DNA from: CAZSXS01 sp964611385
GTDB lineage: Bacteria > Bacillota > Clostridia > Lachnospirales > CAYPQA01
Assembly: GCA_964611385.1 (NCBI GenBank)
Contig: CAZSXS010000084.1
Span: 1-15,651 of the forward strand
Length of the DNA: 15,651 bases
Reading direction: 5' to 3'
The notes below the pieces were generated by a model that saw nothing but the letters and a program-made list of their open reading frames with translations, had not been told where the DNA came from and ran no database searches. Position numbers and translations under genes: made by a program. Positions 7,321 through 13,797 of this stretch are shown here, one piece after another. How positions within the stretch are numbered: the first letter of the stretch is position 1; each line of letters opens with the position of its first letter.

Positions 7321-7348
7321 TTGAATGTGCTTCAAATTACTATATAAT
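7321..7348 (+). promoter_or_regulatory. Candidate promoter for the two-gene ABC exporter operon
   Basis: TTGAAT (7321-7326) and a perfect TATAAT (7343-7348) are 16 nt apart on the plus strand. The expected start near 7355 gives a leader of about 125 nt before the exporter ATG at 7481. The site is divergent from the minus-strand promoter about 55 bp away. Confidence 0.55.
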
Positions 7349-7480
7349 AAAATTTGTAATCCGATCAAGATGCAATTCATGGAGGGAATATCCCTGCTCG
7401 ACGCCATCGAAAAGGACAGCACTCCAAGACTTGTTTCAGGGTAGCACAACTAAAAATCACAGTAAAAGGGGAGAAGACGA

Positions 7481-9304
7481 ATGAAAACAACAGCACAGGA
7501 AAAAATAAAAGCCGTAACGTGGGCGTTTTCACTTGCATGGCGCTTCAACAAAATAATGCTGCTCACATGGTGCCTTTTGGTGTCTGCCGTATCAATTCTT
7601 CCGGCGATTGCGTTGGCTTATCATAAAGCCATTATCACAGCGCTTAACGATTTCATTTCCACCGGGAACGGAAGTTTTGATGCCGTACTACCAACTATTA
7701 TGATGTTTGGCCTTATCACAGCACTGATTGGGCTTTCCAATCGGCTTAATGTGGAATTGATCTACTCTGTTCTGTACAACAGCTATTACTTCGGTATGGC
7801 TGAGTTGCTCATGGACAGTGTGCAGAACTTTACAATGGAGGAGCTGTTGAAAAAAGACACAAACGACGAATATTATGCCTGCGTGATGCGCGAGGGATCG
7901 CTGACAGACGTAATCAGCGGCTGCTGCACCTTGCTGGGGAAGCTGGTTGGGCTTGTGTCTCTGCTTGCTGTGGCCTTTACGCTTTCCAAGCTGATCTTTA
8001 TCATCTCCCTTGTGTATATCATAGGCATCATAGGGCTCAATCTAGTCTTTGTGGAAAAGCTGCGCTACAACTGGCACAAGATCCGTGATCAAGAGCGTCT
8101 CGCCGGACACTACGAGGCAATGCCCTATTCGCCGGAATATGCAAAGGAGCTACGTATCTTCGAGTCAAAGGAAAGGCTGATCCAAAACTGGAAGGAGGCC
8201 TACGCCGCCATATATGAGTATGAGGTGAAAAACAACTTTGCCATTGAACTTCGAACCTTTATCAGCGGGCTTGGGTTTTATATTTTCCTTTCGGTCATGA
8301 CGGTCTATTCCATATTTGCGGTGGCAAACGGAAGGATTACTGCGGCCGTGCTTTTGGTGATTTTCACTTTGTGCCTGAACATCTTTACTTCTGTTTCTGG
8401 CATCGCAAAAACGCTGATGCTTACTGACCATGGAATCTATGCAATGGAGCGTCAATACCGAATATTTGGACAGAGAGAGGATAAACATCCCTCTACCAAG
8501 GCTCAAAAACCATCAGGCGAAAGTGATCTTGTTTTTGAAACGAAAAATTTGTCTTATTCCTACAAAGACGACAAACTTGCCCTTGACAATGTCTCTATCG
8601 CTGTGAAGAAGGGGGAAACAGTCGCTCTTGTGGGTCTGAACGGCAGCGGCAAATCAACGCTTGTCAATCTCCTGTTACAGCTTTACAAGCCCCTGTCTGG
8701 CAGCTTGTATTTCTATGGAAACGAGTATAGCACGCTGGAACAAGGCTTTCTTAAAAATAAAATTGGTGCGTTCTTTCAGGATTATTATCTGTTTCATTTG
8801 CCTATTGGTGAGAACATTGGCTTCGGCGACATTGATCATGTGGACGACCAGGAGAAAATCAATACGGCTCTGCAAAAAGGTGGTGCGGCTGGCTTTGTAT
8901 CGAAGCTCAAACAGGGGAAAGAAACATATATCGGTAAATCAATTGAGGAAACAGGTATGAACTTTTCTGGCGGCGAACGTCAAAAGCTGGCTGTTTCCCG
9001 CGCGCATATGAGCGACAAGGAGATTCTGATTTTTGATGAACCTGCTTCTATGCTTGACCCCATCTCGGAGCTTGAGCAGTTTATGAACATAAAGGAAAAA
9101 ACACGAGGTCGCACTTCCATTTTAATCAGTCACCGCGTTGGTTTTGCCCGTCTTGCCGACAGGATTATTCTGCTTGATAAGGGCCGTGTCGCCGAAACAG
9201 GCACGCATGAAGAATTGATGAGCAAGAATGGTCTGTATGCACAGTTCTTTAACGAACAAGCGCAGTGGTATCAAAAAGACTCGGAGGTGCGTGTTGATGC
9301 GTAA
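7481..9304 (+). CDS. ABC exporter half-transporter (fused membrane and ATPase domains), first subunit
   Basis: 607 aa. An N-terminal transmembrane domain (about residues 25-310, roughly six helices) is fused to an ATPase domain. The ATPase has Walker A GLNGSGKST (385-393), Q-loop Q433, signature FSGGERQ (495-501), Walker B ILIFDEP with catalytic E520, D-loop SMLDP and H-loop H551, so all catalytic elements are intact. There is no C39 peptidase domain, so it is not a double-glycine peptide-processing exporter. The ATG follows AAGGGGAG about 9 nt upstream. It overlaps the next half-transporter gene by 8 nt, and both proteins end in a similar Q-A-x-WY motif, so a heterodimeric exporter is likely. 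The substrate (peptide, lipid or drug) cannot be read from the sequence. Confidence 0.9.
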   Translation: MKTTAQEKIKAVTWAFSLAWRFNKIMLLTWCLLVSAVSILPAIALAYHKAIITALNDFISTGNGSFDAVLPTIMMFGLITALIGLSNRLNVELIYSVLYNSYYFGMAELLMDSVQNFTMEELLKKDTNDEYYACVMREGSLTDVISGCCTLLGKLVGLVSLLAVAFTLSKLIFIISLVYIIGIIGLNLVFVEKLRYNWHKIRDQERLAGHYEAMPYSPEYAKELRIFESKERLIQNWKEAYAAIYEYEVKNNFAIELRTFISGLGFYIFLSVMTVYSIFAVANGRITAAVLLVIFTLCLNIFTSVSGIAKTLMLTDHGIYAMERQYRIFGQREDKHPSTKAQKPSGESDLVFETKNLSYSYKDDKLALDNVSIAVKKGETVALVGLNGSGKSTLVNLLLQLYKPLSGSLYFYGNEYSTLEQGFLKNKIGAFFQDYYLFHLPIGENIGFGDIDHVDDQEKINTALQKGGAAGFVSKLKQGKETYIGKSIEETGMNFSGGERQKLAVSRAHMSDKEILIFDEPASMLDPISELEQFMNIKEKTRGRTSILISHRVGFARLADRIILLDKGRVAETGTHEELMSKNGLYAQFFNEQAQWYQKDSEVRVDA

Positions 9305-11072
9305 AGTAAATTATTTTCTTCGTGCTGTGATGCTCAGTATCAGGATCAAAAGCCCGGTTTCGTTGGTTATCAGTATCCTGGGATTTGTGGCCGCATTTTT
9401 TCCTATGCTGATATCACTGCAATTGGCCACATTCACCAATGGCGTGCAAAATCTATTTGAAAATCCAAAGACAGTCAATACTGTCTTGCTTTCCTTCGGC
9501 ATAGTAGCTGCTCTTTACATTGTGCAAACCCTTTTCAGTCTTGCTCAAAACTATTATGCAAAAGAAGATTCTGCACGGATCAAGCGGTACTTGAAAGAAC
9601 AAATGCTAAATCTCTTATCCTCGGTGCAGTACAAATACATTGAAAATCATGGCGATTTTCGCGAGAAGGTGGATTTTGTAAAGAGTTATGCCGGGGAAAT
9701 GACTGTTGGAAGTGTAGCGCTTATCTTTGGTTGGATAGCGGGATTGATTTCATTTTTGAGTATAACCTTTATCTTGTCTAAGGTCAGCCTGTGGATCGTG
9801 CTGATATTGGTAGTCACCTGTATTCCAGCTGTGATCCTGTCCCTGCTTCAAAAAGATGAATCCTATCGTTATCGAACAAAGTATATGAAAGAAGGCCGAT
9901 TCACCCTCAGTATTTCCGACACCAGTCGTTCCAATGGGGCAATGAAGGAAATTCGTTTTTTCGGCTTGTATCCATACATAAAAGCAAGATGGCTTGCTTT
10001 AGGCAAAGTTTTTATTGCAGCAAAAAATAAATTGACCCGCAAGCATGTGATTTTCAACGGGATTGCAGACTTGCTCAGAAACGGAGTTTATCTTGTTGTC
10101 ATTCTTATAACGGCCTGGGAGATTTATCAAAACCCCGAAAAAGGACTCGGGACCTTTATGCTGGTCATCACAGCGGCCACTCAGCTTCAGTCGATTACAA
10201 GCACTTTGTTGATTAACGCAGTGAGCATTTTTTCTGATGTCAAGTACATGGAGGATTTTTTCTCCTTGTTGGAAACAGAAAAGGAAGCGCTTGATGACAC
10301 ACAAATAGGCTATGACCATACGGAGATTCAATTTCAAGATGTTAGCTTTACCTATCCAAACAGCGAACGCAAGGCGCTTGATGGATTAAATGTCACAATC
10401 AAGCAGGGTGAAAAAATCGCCGTGGTTGGTGCCAATGGCAGTGGCAAATCCACCTTTGTCAATCTACTCTGTGGCCTGTATGCCCCCCAGAGCGGAAATG
10501 TAACTGTGAACGGCACAGAAGTAACAAAAAATCTATCAAAAGTTCGGGACTCACTCTCCGTCATCTTCCAAAACTTCTGCCAATACCAGGACAGCTTACG
10601 CAATAACATAACCCTATCCGATCCTTCCCGAAAAACTGAGGATGCTGAGATCCTAGCATTGGCCCGATGTACAGGTGCGGACGAGATCATTGCGAAACAA
10701 GAAAACACTCTTGATGAAATGATAGGGCTTTTTTCCCAGCAAGGTAACAATTTATCTGGTGGGCAGTGGCAAAAGGTGGCGATCACACGGGCATTATACC
10801 GCAAGAACGCTCGTATCTTTATTCTTGACGAACCCACCGCCGCCCTTGACCCCATTGCAGAAGCAAACATATACCGCAACTTCACCGAACTGACGGGAGA
10901 TAAAACAACCATACTGATCTCCCATCGTCTGGGAATCACCAGTGTGGTTGACCGTATCCTGGTCTTTGCTGACGGCAAAATCATAGAGGATGGCAGTCAT
11001 GCGGAACTGATTGCGCACAATGGCGTTTACGCAAAAATGTATCAAGCGCAAGCGAAGTGGTATGTTGAATGA
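9297..11072 (+). CDS. ABC exporter half-transporter, second subunit
   Basis: 591 aa from the ATG at 9297, which has GGAGGTG (9283-9289) 7 nt upstream and overlaps the stop of the previous gene. The longer in-frame start at 9228 lies inside that gene without a ribosome binding site. The membrane domain (about residues 20-310) is followed by an ATPase domain. It has Walker A GANGSGKST (378-386), signature LSGGQWQ (486-492), Walker B IFILDEP with catalytic E512, D-loop AALDP and H-loop H543. Both ATPase sites of the presumed heterodimer therefore look competent, unlike exporters with one degenerate site. No convincing terminator is seen between this gene and the LytTR operon, so some read-through is possible. 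Confidence 0.9.
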   Translation: MRKVNYFLRAVMLSIRIKSPVSLVISILGFVAAFFPMLISLQLATFTNGVQNLFENPKTVNTVLLSFGIVAALYIVQTLFSLAQNYYAKEDSARIKRYLKEQMLNLLSSVQYKYIENHGDFREKVDFVKSYAGEMTVGSVALIFGWIAGLISFLSITFILSKVSLWIVLILVVTCIPAVILSLLQKDESYRYRTKYMKEGRFTLSISDTSRSNGAMKEIRFFGLYPYIKARWLALGKVFIAAKNKLTRKHVIFNGIADLLRNGVYLVVILITAWEIYQNPEKGLGTFMLVITAATQLQSITSTLLINAVSIFSDVKYMEDFFSLLETEKEALDDTQIGYDHTEIQFQDVSFTYPNSERKALDGLNVTIKQGEKIAVVGANGSGKSTFVNLLCGLYAPQSGNVTVNGTEVTKNLSKVRDSLSVIFQNFCQYQDSLRNNITLSDPSRKTEDAEILALARCTGADEIIAKQENTLDEMIGLFSQQGNNLSGGQWQKVAITRALYRKNARIFILDEPTAALDPIAEANIYRNFTELTGDKTTILISHRLGITSVVDRILVFADGKIIEDGSHAELIAHNGVYAKMYQAQAKWYVE

Positions 11073-11084
11073 AATGCATTCAAA

Positions 11085-11137
11085 GTCGCTTAAGTGCTCT
11101 TATCAGCAACTTAGGTTCGCTTTTCGGCAACTTAGGT
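11085..11137 (+). promoter_or_regulatory. Three 21-bp-phased direct repeats, probable LytTR operator
   Basis: GCAACTTAGGT occurs identically at 11106-11116 and 11127-11137. A third copy at 11085-11095 (GTCGCTTAAGT) matches 8 of 11. The period is exactly 21 bp, two helical turns, as known for 9-bp LytTR-family direct repeats separated by 12 bp. The last repeat ends 8 bp before the -35 box of the LytTR gene, a position suited to activation. Confidence 0.65.
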
Positions 11138-11145
11138 AATTTCGC

Positions 11146-11174
11146 TTGATGAAAAAGGATCGAATCAATATAAT
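11146..11174 (+). promoter_or_regulatory. Promoter of the LytTR operon
   Basis: TTGATG (11146-11151), a 17-nt spacer and a perfect TATAAT (11169-11174). The start near 11181 falls at the ribosome binding site, so the leader would be very short (about 18 nt). Confidence 0.7.
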
Positions 11175-11181
11175 GGCTACA

Positions 11182-11193
11182 TAAGGCGGTGAT
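11182..11193 (+). promoter_or_regulatory. Near-perfect ribosome binding site supporting a TTG start
   Basis: TAAGGCGGTGAT matches the full anti-Shine-Dalgarno complement TAAGGAGGTGAT at 11 of 12 positions and ends 5 nt before TTG at 11199. The nearby ATG at 11192 runs into a stop within ten codons. Confidence 0.75.
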
Positions 11194-11198
11194 GACCA

Positions 11199-11636
11199 TT
11201 GAAAATAAACATTCATGTTGACGCAAGTTATTCGGAGACGGAGATCTCAATCAACTGCGGCCAAATGAGCGAGGAGCTGGAAAAAGTCATAGCAGCGCTT
11301 CGGGTGTTGGATTATAAGCTGATGGGAACCAAGAACAATCAGACCTATATTTTAGATGCTTCCAAAGTCCTGTACATTGATACGACAGACAAAAAAACCT
11401 TCATCTATACAAAAACAGAAGTGTACGAAACGGACCTCAAGCTCTATGAGTTGGAAAACTTGTTGTCGGCCAACGATTTTTTTCGGGCTGGAAAATCTTG
11501 CATAGTCAATTTTAATCGAATTCAATCCTTGAAGTCGGATATCGACGGTCGATTGATCGTTACCATGGAGAACAATGAGAAGGTCATCGTCTCAAGGCAA
11601 TATGCCTCATTTGTAAAAAAGAAGCTGGGGGTATGA
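11199..11636 (+). CDS. LytTR-family DNA-binding regulator (no receiver domain)
   Basis: 145 aa with a TTG start backed by a very strong ribosome binding site. The C-terminal LytTR DNA-binding domain spans about residues 45-143. Its recognisable elements are the early Y-I-L strand, FFRAGKSCIVNFNRI (94-108) and the closing V-I-V-S-R-x-Y (129-135). The first 40 residues are too short for a receiver domain, so this is a stand-alone regulator rather than a phospho-response regulator. The next gene encodes a DUF3021 membrane protein and overlaps it or starts immediately after. That pairing defines LytTR regulatory systems (for example HdrRM and BrsRM of Streptococcus mutans), in which the membrane partner inhibits the regulator. 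Phased repeats at 11085-11137 suggest it activates its own operon. Confidence 0.9.
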   Translation: MKINIHVDASYSETEISINCGQMSEELEKVIAALRVLDYKLMGTKNNQTYILDASKVLYIDTTDKKTFIYTKTEVYETDLKLYELENLLSANDFFRAGKSCIVNFNRIQSLKSDIDGRLIVTMENNEKVIVSRQYASFVKKKLGV

Positions 11637-11638
11637 GT

Positions 11639-12136
11639 ATGAATGAGAATAACAGTTTAATTGTTTCCTTTTTTAAAAATCTGCTGCTGACCTTTGGCGC
11701 TGCTGTCATAGCGATTTCTGTGGTGGGATGGTTTTCTGGGGGCAGTACGATGGAAGGCAGCGGCTTGCTGAGTCTTGGGCGACTTGGCTTATCCTATCCG
11801 GCACTGCTGCAAGTCTTCTTGTTTTCTGCACTACAAGCGGGGTTAAGTATCCTCTTTTTATCCAATCTTGTCTTTAAAGAAATGATGCTACTTTGGAGGA
11901 TCGTACTACTCTTTACACTGTCATTTTTGTTTACGATCCTGCTATCCATCCTGTTTCAATGGTTCCCTATCGAAAGTTGGGAAGCCTGGCTCAGTTTTAT
12001 CCTCTCGGTGAGTCTCTGCTTTGGCCTAGGTATACTGGCTATGCTATTGAAAACAAAATTGGAAGATCGGAAATATCAGAAACTCTTGTCCAACTACAAA
12101 ATCAATCATAAAAAAGAGAAAGGTGAGGAAGAATGA
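11639..12136 (+). CDS. DUF3021 membrane protein, probable inhibitor of the LytTR regulator
   Basis: 165 aa with four predicted membrane segments (about residues 10-30, 45-75, 82-105 and 112-135 from the ATG at 11639), then a charged, lysine-rich C-terminal tail. Size, topology and position directly after a LytTR gene match DUF3021. In known LytTR regulatory systems this kind of partner sequesters the regulator at the membrane. I prefer the ATG at 11639 because GGGGG lies 7 nt upstream; the ATG at 11633, which overlaps the preceding stop, is the alternative and adds two residues. The stop overlaps the start of the ABC ATPase gene (ATGA), so the exporter is translationally coupled to the regulatory pair. 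Confidence 0.8.
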   Translation: MNENNSLIVSFFKNLLLTFGAAVIAISVVGWFSGGSTMEGSGLLSLGRLGLSYPALLQVFLFSALQAGLSILFLSNLVFKEMMLLWRIVLLFTLSFLFTILLSILFQWFPIESWEAWLSFILSVSLCFGLGILAMLLKTKLEDRKYQKLLSNYKINHKKEKGEEE

Positions 12137-12984
12137 ATCCTGTTATTTTAATGGAAGAGGTAAAAAAATCCTTCAATGGAAGGACGGTTTTAAACGAAAT
12201 CAGCTGTACAGTGGGAGAAGCCGAGATTTTTGGTCTCTTGGGCCCCAGCGGTGCGGGTAAGACCACAATTATTAACATACTGTTGGGCCAGCTAAAAGCG
12301 GACAGTGGACAGTCTGCGATTTTTGGTACGCCTAGCCATAAGCTAAACGATGCCATTCTTGGTAAGATCGGTATGGTGCTGGACAACAGTGGGCTGTATC
12401 CCAGACTAAGCTGTTACGATAATTTGGCGCTGTTTGCCGAGCTGTTCCGTGTTCCAAAAAGCAAAATCAAGGAAGTACTGCAAAAGGTTAAGCTTGAAGA
12501 AGCCATCAAAACACCCGTTTCGAAGCTTTCAAAGGGTATGACGCAAAGACTGGTGCTGGCACGGGCCATTTTACATCAACCCAAACTCCTGTTTCTTGAC
12601 GAGCCTACCAGTGGATTGGACCCCGGTACGGTTCAAGAAATGCATCGTTTATTTTTCGCACTTCAAAAAAACGGAACCAGCATCTTTTTAACCACACATA
12701 ACATGGAGGAGGCAACCAAGCTTTGCAACCGAGTCTCCCTTTTGAATCAGGGCAAAATCGTGGAGCAAGGCGCTCCGGAAGCCCTCTGCCGGAAACATAA
12801 TACGCAAAAGACCATAAACATACTACTTAAGAATGGCAAAAGTGTAGAACTGCCCTGCGATCAAAGCTCGGCAAAGACGATTTCGGACTATTTTTCAAGT
12901 GAACTGGTGGAATCCATTCACTCATCCGAACCCAATTTGGAAACCGTTTTTATCAAGTTAACTGGGAGGAATTTAAATGAATAG
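12133..12984 (+). CDS. ABC transporter ATP-binding protein (ABC-2 exporter type)
   Basis: 283-aa stand-alone ATPase with Walker A GPSGAGKTT (37-45), signature LSKGMTQ (132-138), Walker B LLFLDEP with D156 and E157, the TSGLDP D-loop and H-loop H189. Residues 220-283 form a C-terminal extension ending in an L-E-x-V-F-I-K-L-T-G motif, which is typical of ATPases paired with ABC-2 drug, antibiotic or bacteriocin-immunity permeases. It powers the permease encoded next, overlapping by 8 nt. Its position in the LytTR/DUF3021 operon suggests expression under stress or in response to a membrane-active compound. The substrate is unknown. Confidence 0.9.
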   Translation: MNPVILMEEVKKSFNGRTVLNEISCTVGEAEIFGLLGPSGAGKTTIINILLGQLKADSGQSAIFGTPSHKLNDAILGKIGMVLDNSGLYPRLSCYDNLALFAELFRVPKSKIKEVLQKVKLEEAIKTPVSKLSKGMTQRLVLARAILHQPKLLFLDEPTSGLDPGTVQEMHRLFFALQKNGTSIFLTTHNMEEATKLCNRVSLLNQGKIVEQGAPEALCRKHNTQKTINILLKNGKSVELPCDQSSAKTISDYFSSELVESIHSSEPNLETVFIKLTGRNLNE

Positions 12985-13678
12985 AGTAGCAGCGATCTTT
13001 AAAAAACAACTGAAGGACACCTTGAAGAACAAAATGATTTTAATACAGTATGTTCTGTTTCCCCTGATGGCTTTATTGTTCACCGAATTTATCGCTAAGA
13101 GTAGTGAGGGTATTCCAGAAAATTATTTTGTAACCCTTTTTGCCACCATGTATGCCGGAATGGTTCCTGTTATAAACATGGCAAACATTCTATCCGAAGA
13201 GCGGGAGAAAAAGAGTTTGCAGATGTTGATGATGTCCAATGTAAAGCCTCTTGAGTACCTGATTGGTGTGGGAAGCTCTGTGCTGATCCTTTGCACTCTA
13301 GGTGGTGTTGCTTTCGGTCTGATCGCTGGTCTTGCCGGAGCAGAACTGTTCCGCTTTGTATTGGCCATGTTTTCGGGAGCTTTAGTCTCTCTCTTACTGG
13401 GTAGTACTGTCGGTATCTTTTCAAAGAATCAAGGTTCTGCCACAGCCTTGGCTATGCCCTTGGCTTTAATCAGTGCTTTCGTACCTATGATTACGATTTT
13501 TAATGAAAGTTTTTCTTCCTTTGCCAAGGTTTTATATACCCAGCAGATCAATTACCTTATCAATGATCTGTCAGCGACCAATTTCACCTTCAATCGCTTT
13601 TTGATCATCGCTGTGAACCTGTTGCTGTTCTTGATCGTGTTTTTCTTGGCTTATACCAAAGCGGATTTGAAGGAGTAA
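12977..13678 (+). CDS. ABC-2 family transporter permease
   Basis: 233-aa membrane protein with about six hydrophobic segments: 22-40, 52-72, 95-120, 124-146, 152-176 and 206-227. The cytoplasmic loop SEEREKKSLQMLMMSNV (73-89) after the second helix carries the E-E-R-x-K-K-x-L pattern of ABC-2 permeases that contacts the ATPase. The start follows GGGAGGA and lies inside the end of the ATPase gene. It is the last gene of the LytTR operon, with a strong terminator 51 nt downstream. At 233 aa it is typical of short ABC-2 permeases and would act as a dimer with two ATPase copies. Confidence 0.85.
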   Translation: MNRVAAIFKKQLKDTLKNKMILIQYVLFPLMALLFTEFIAKSSEGIPENYFVTLFATMYAGMVPVINMANILSEEREKKSLQMLMMSNVKPLEYLIGVGSSVLILCTLGGVAFGLIAGLAGAELFRFVLAMFSGALVSLLLGSTVGIFSKNQGSATALAMPLALISAFVPMITIFNESFSSFAKVLYTQQINYLINDLSATNFTFNRFLIIAVNLLLFLIVFFLAYTKADLKE

Positions 13679-13687
13679 ACTGGTTTC

Positions 13688-13701
13688 AAAACCGTGGGGG
13701 G
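13688..13701. repeat. 14-nt direct repeat, left copy flanking the glycosidase gene
   Basis: AAAACCGTGGGGGG here is identical to 15600-15613 on the far side of the glycosidase gene. This copy also begins a small hairpin, CGTGGG (13693-13698) with CCCACG (13712-13717). Confidence 0.6.
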
Positions 13702-13728
13702 CGATATAAATCCCACGTAAATATAAAG

Positions 13729-13767
13729 CAAAAGGCTTTTGGGCGTATCATGCCCAAAAGCCTTTTG
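13729..13767 (+). terminator. Strong intrinsic terminator of the LytTR/ABC operon
   Basis: A perfect 16-bp stem (13729-13744 with 13752-13767) closes a 7-nt loop and is followed by TATTTTT on the plus strand. The minus strand is also fairly T-rich after the stem, so it may help terminate the convergent glycosidase gene, which ends 31 nt away. Confidence 0.85.
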
Positions 13768-13797
13768 TATTTTTGCGAACTGGACGGTTTTAGATAA

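Noticed and set aside
7278..7484. 68-aa plus-strand ORF before the ABC exporter
   Set aside because: It begins with TTG without a ribosome binding site, runs through the predicted exporter promoter, and has no recognisable features; probably chance.
10352..10984. 210-aa minus-strand ORF opposite the second ABC exporter subunit
   Set aside because: It is antisense to the conserved ATPase domain, has no ribosome binding site, and its composition mirrors the sense gene.
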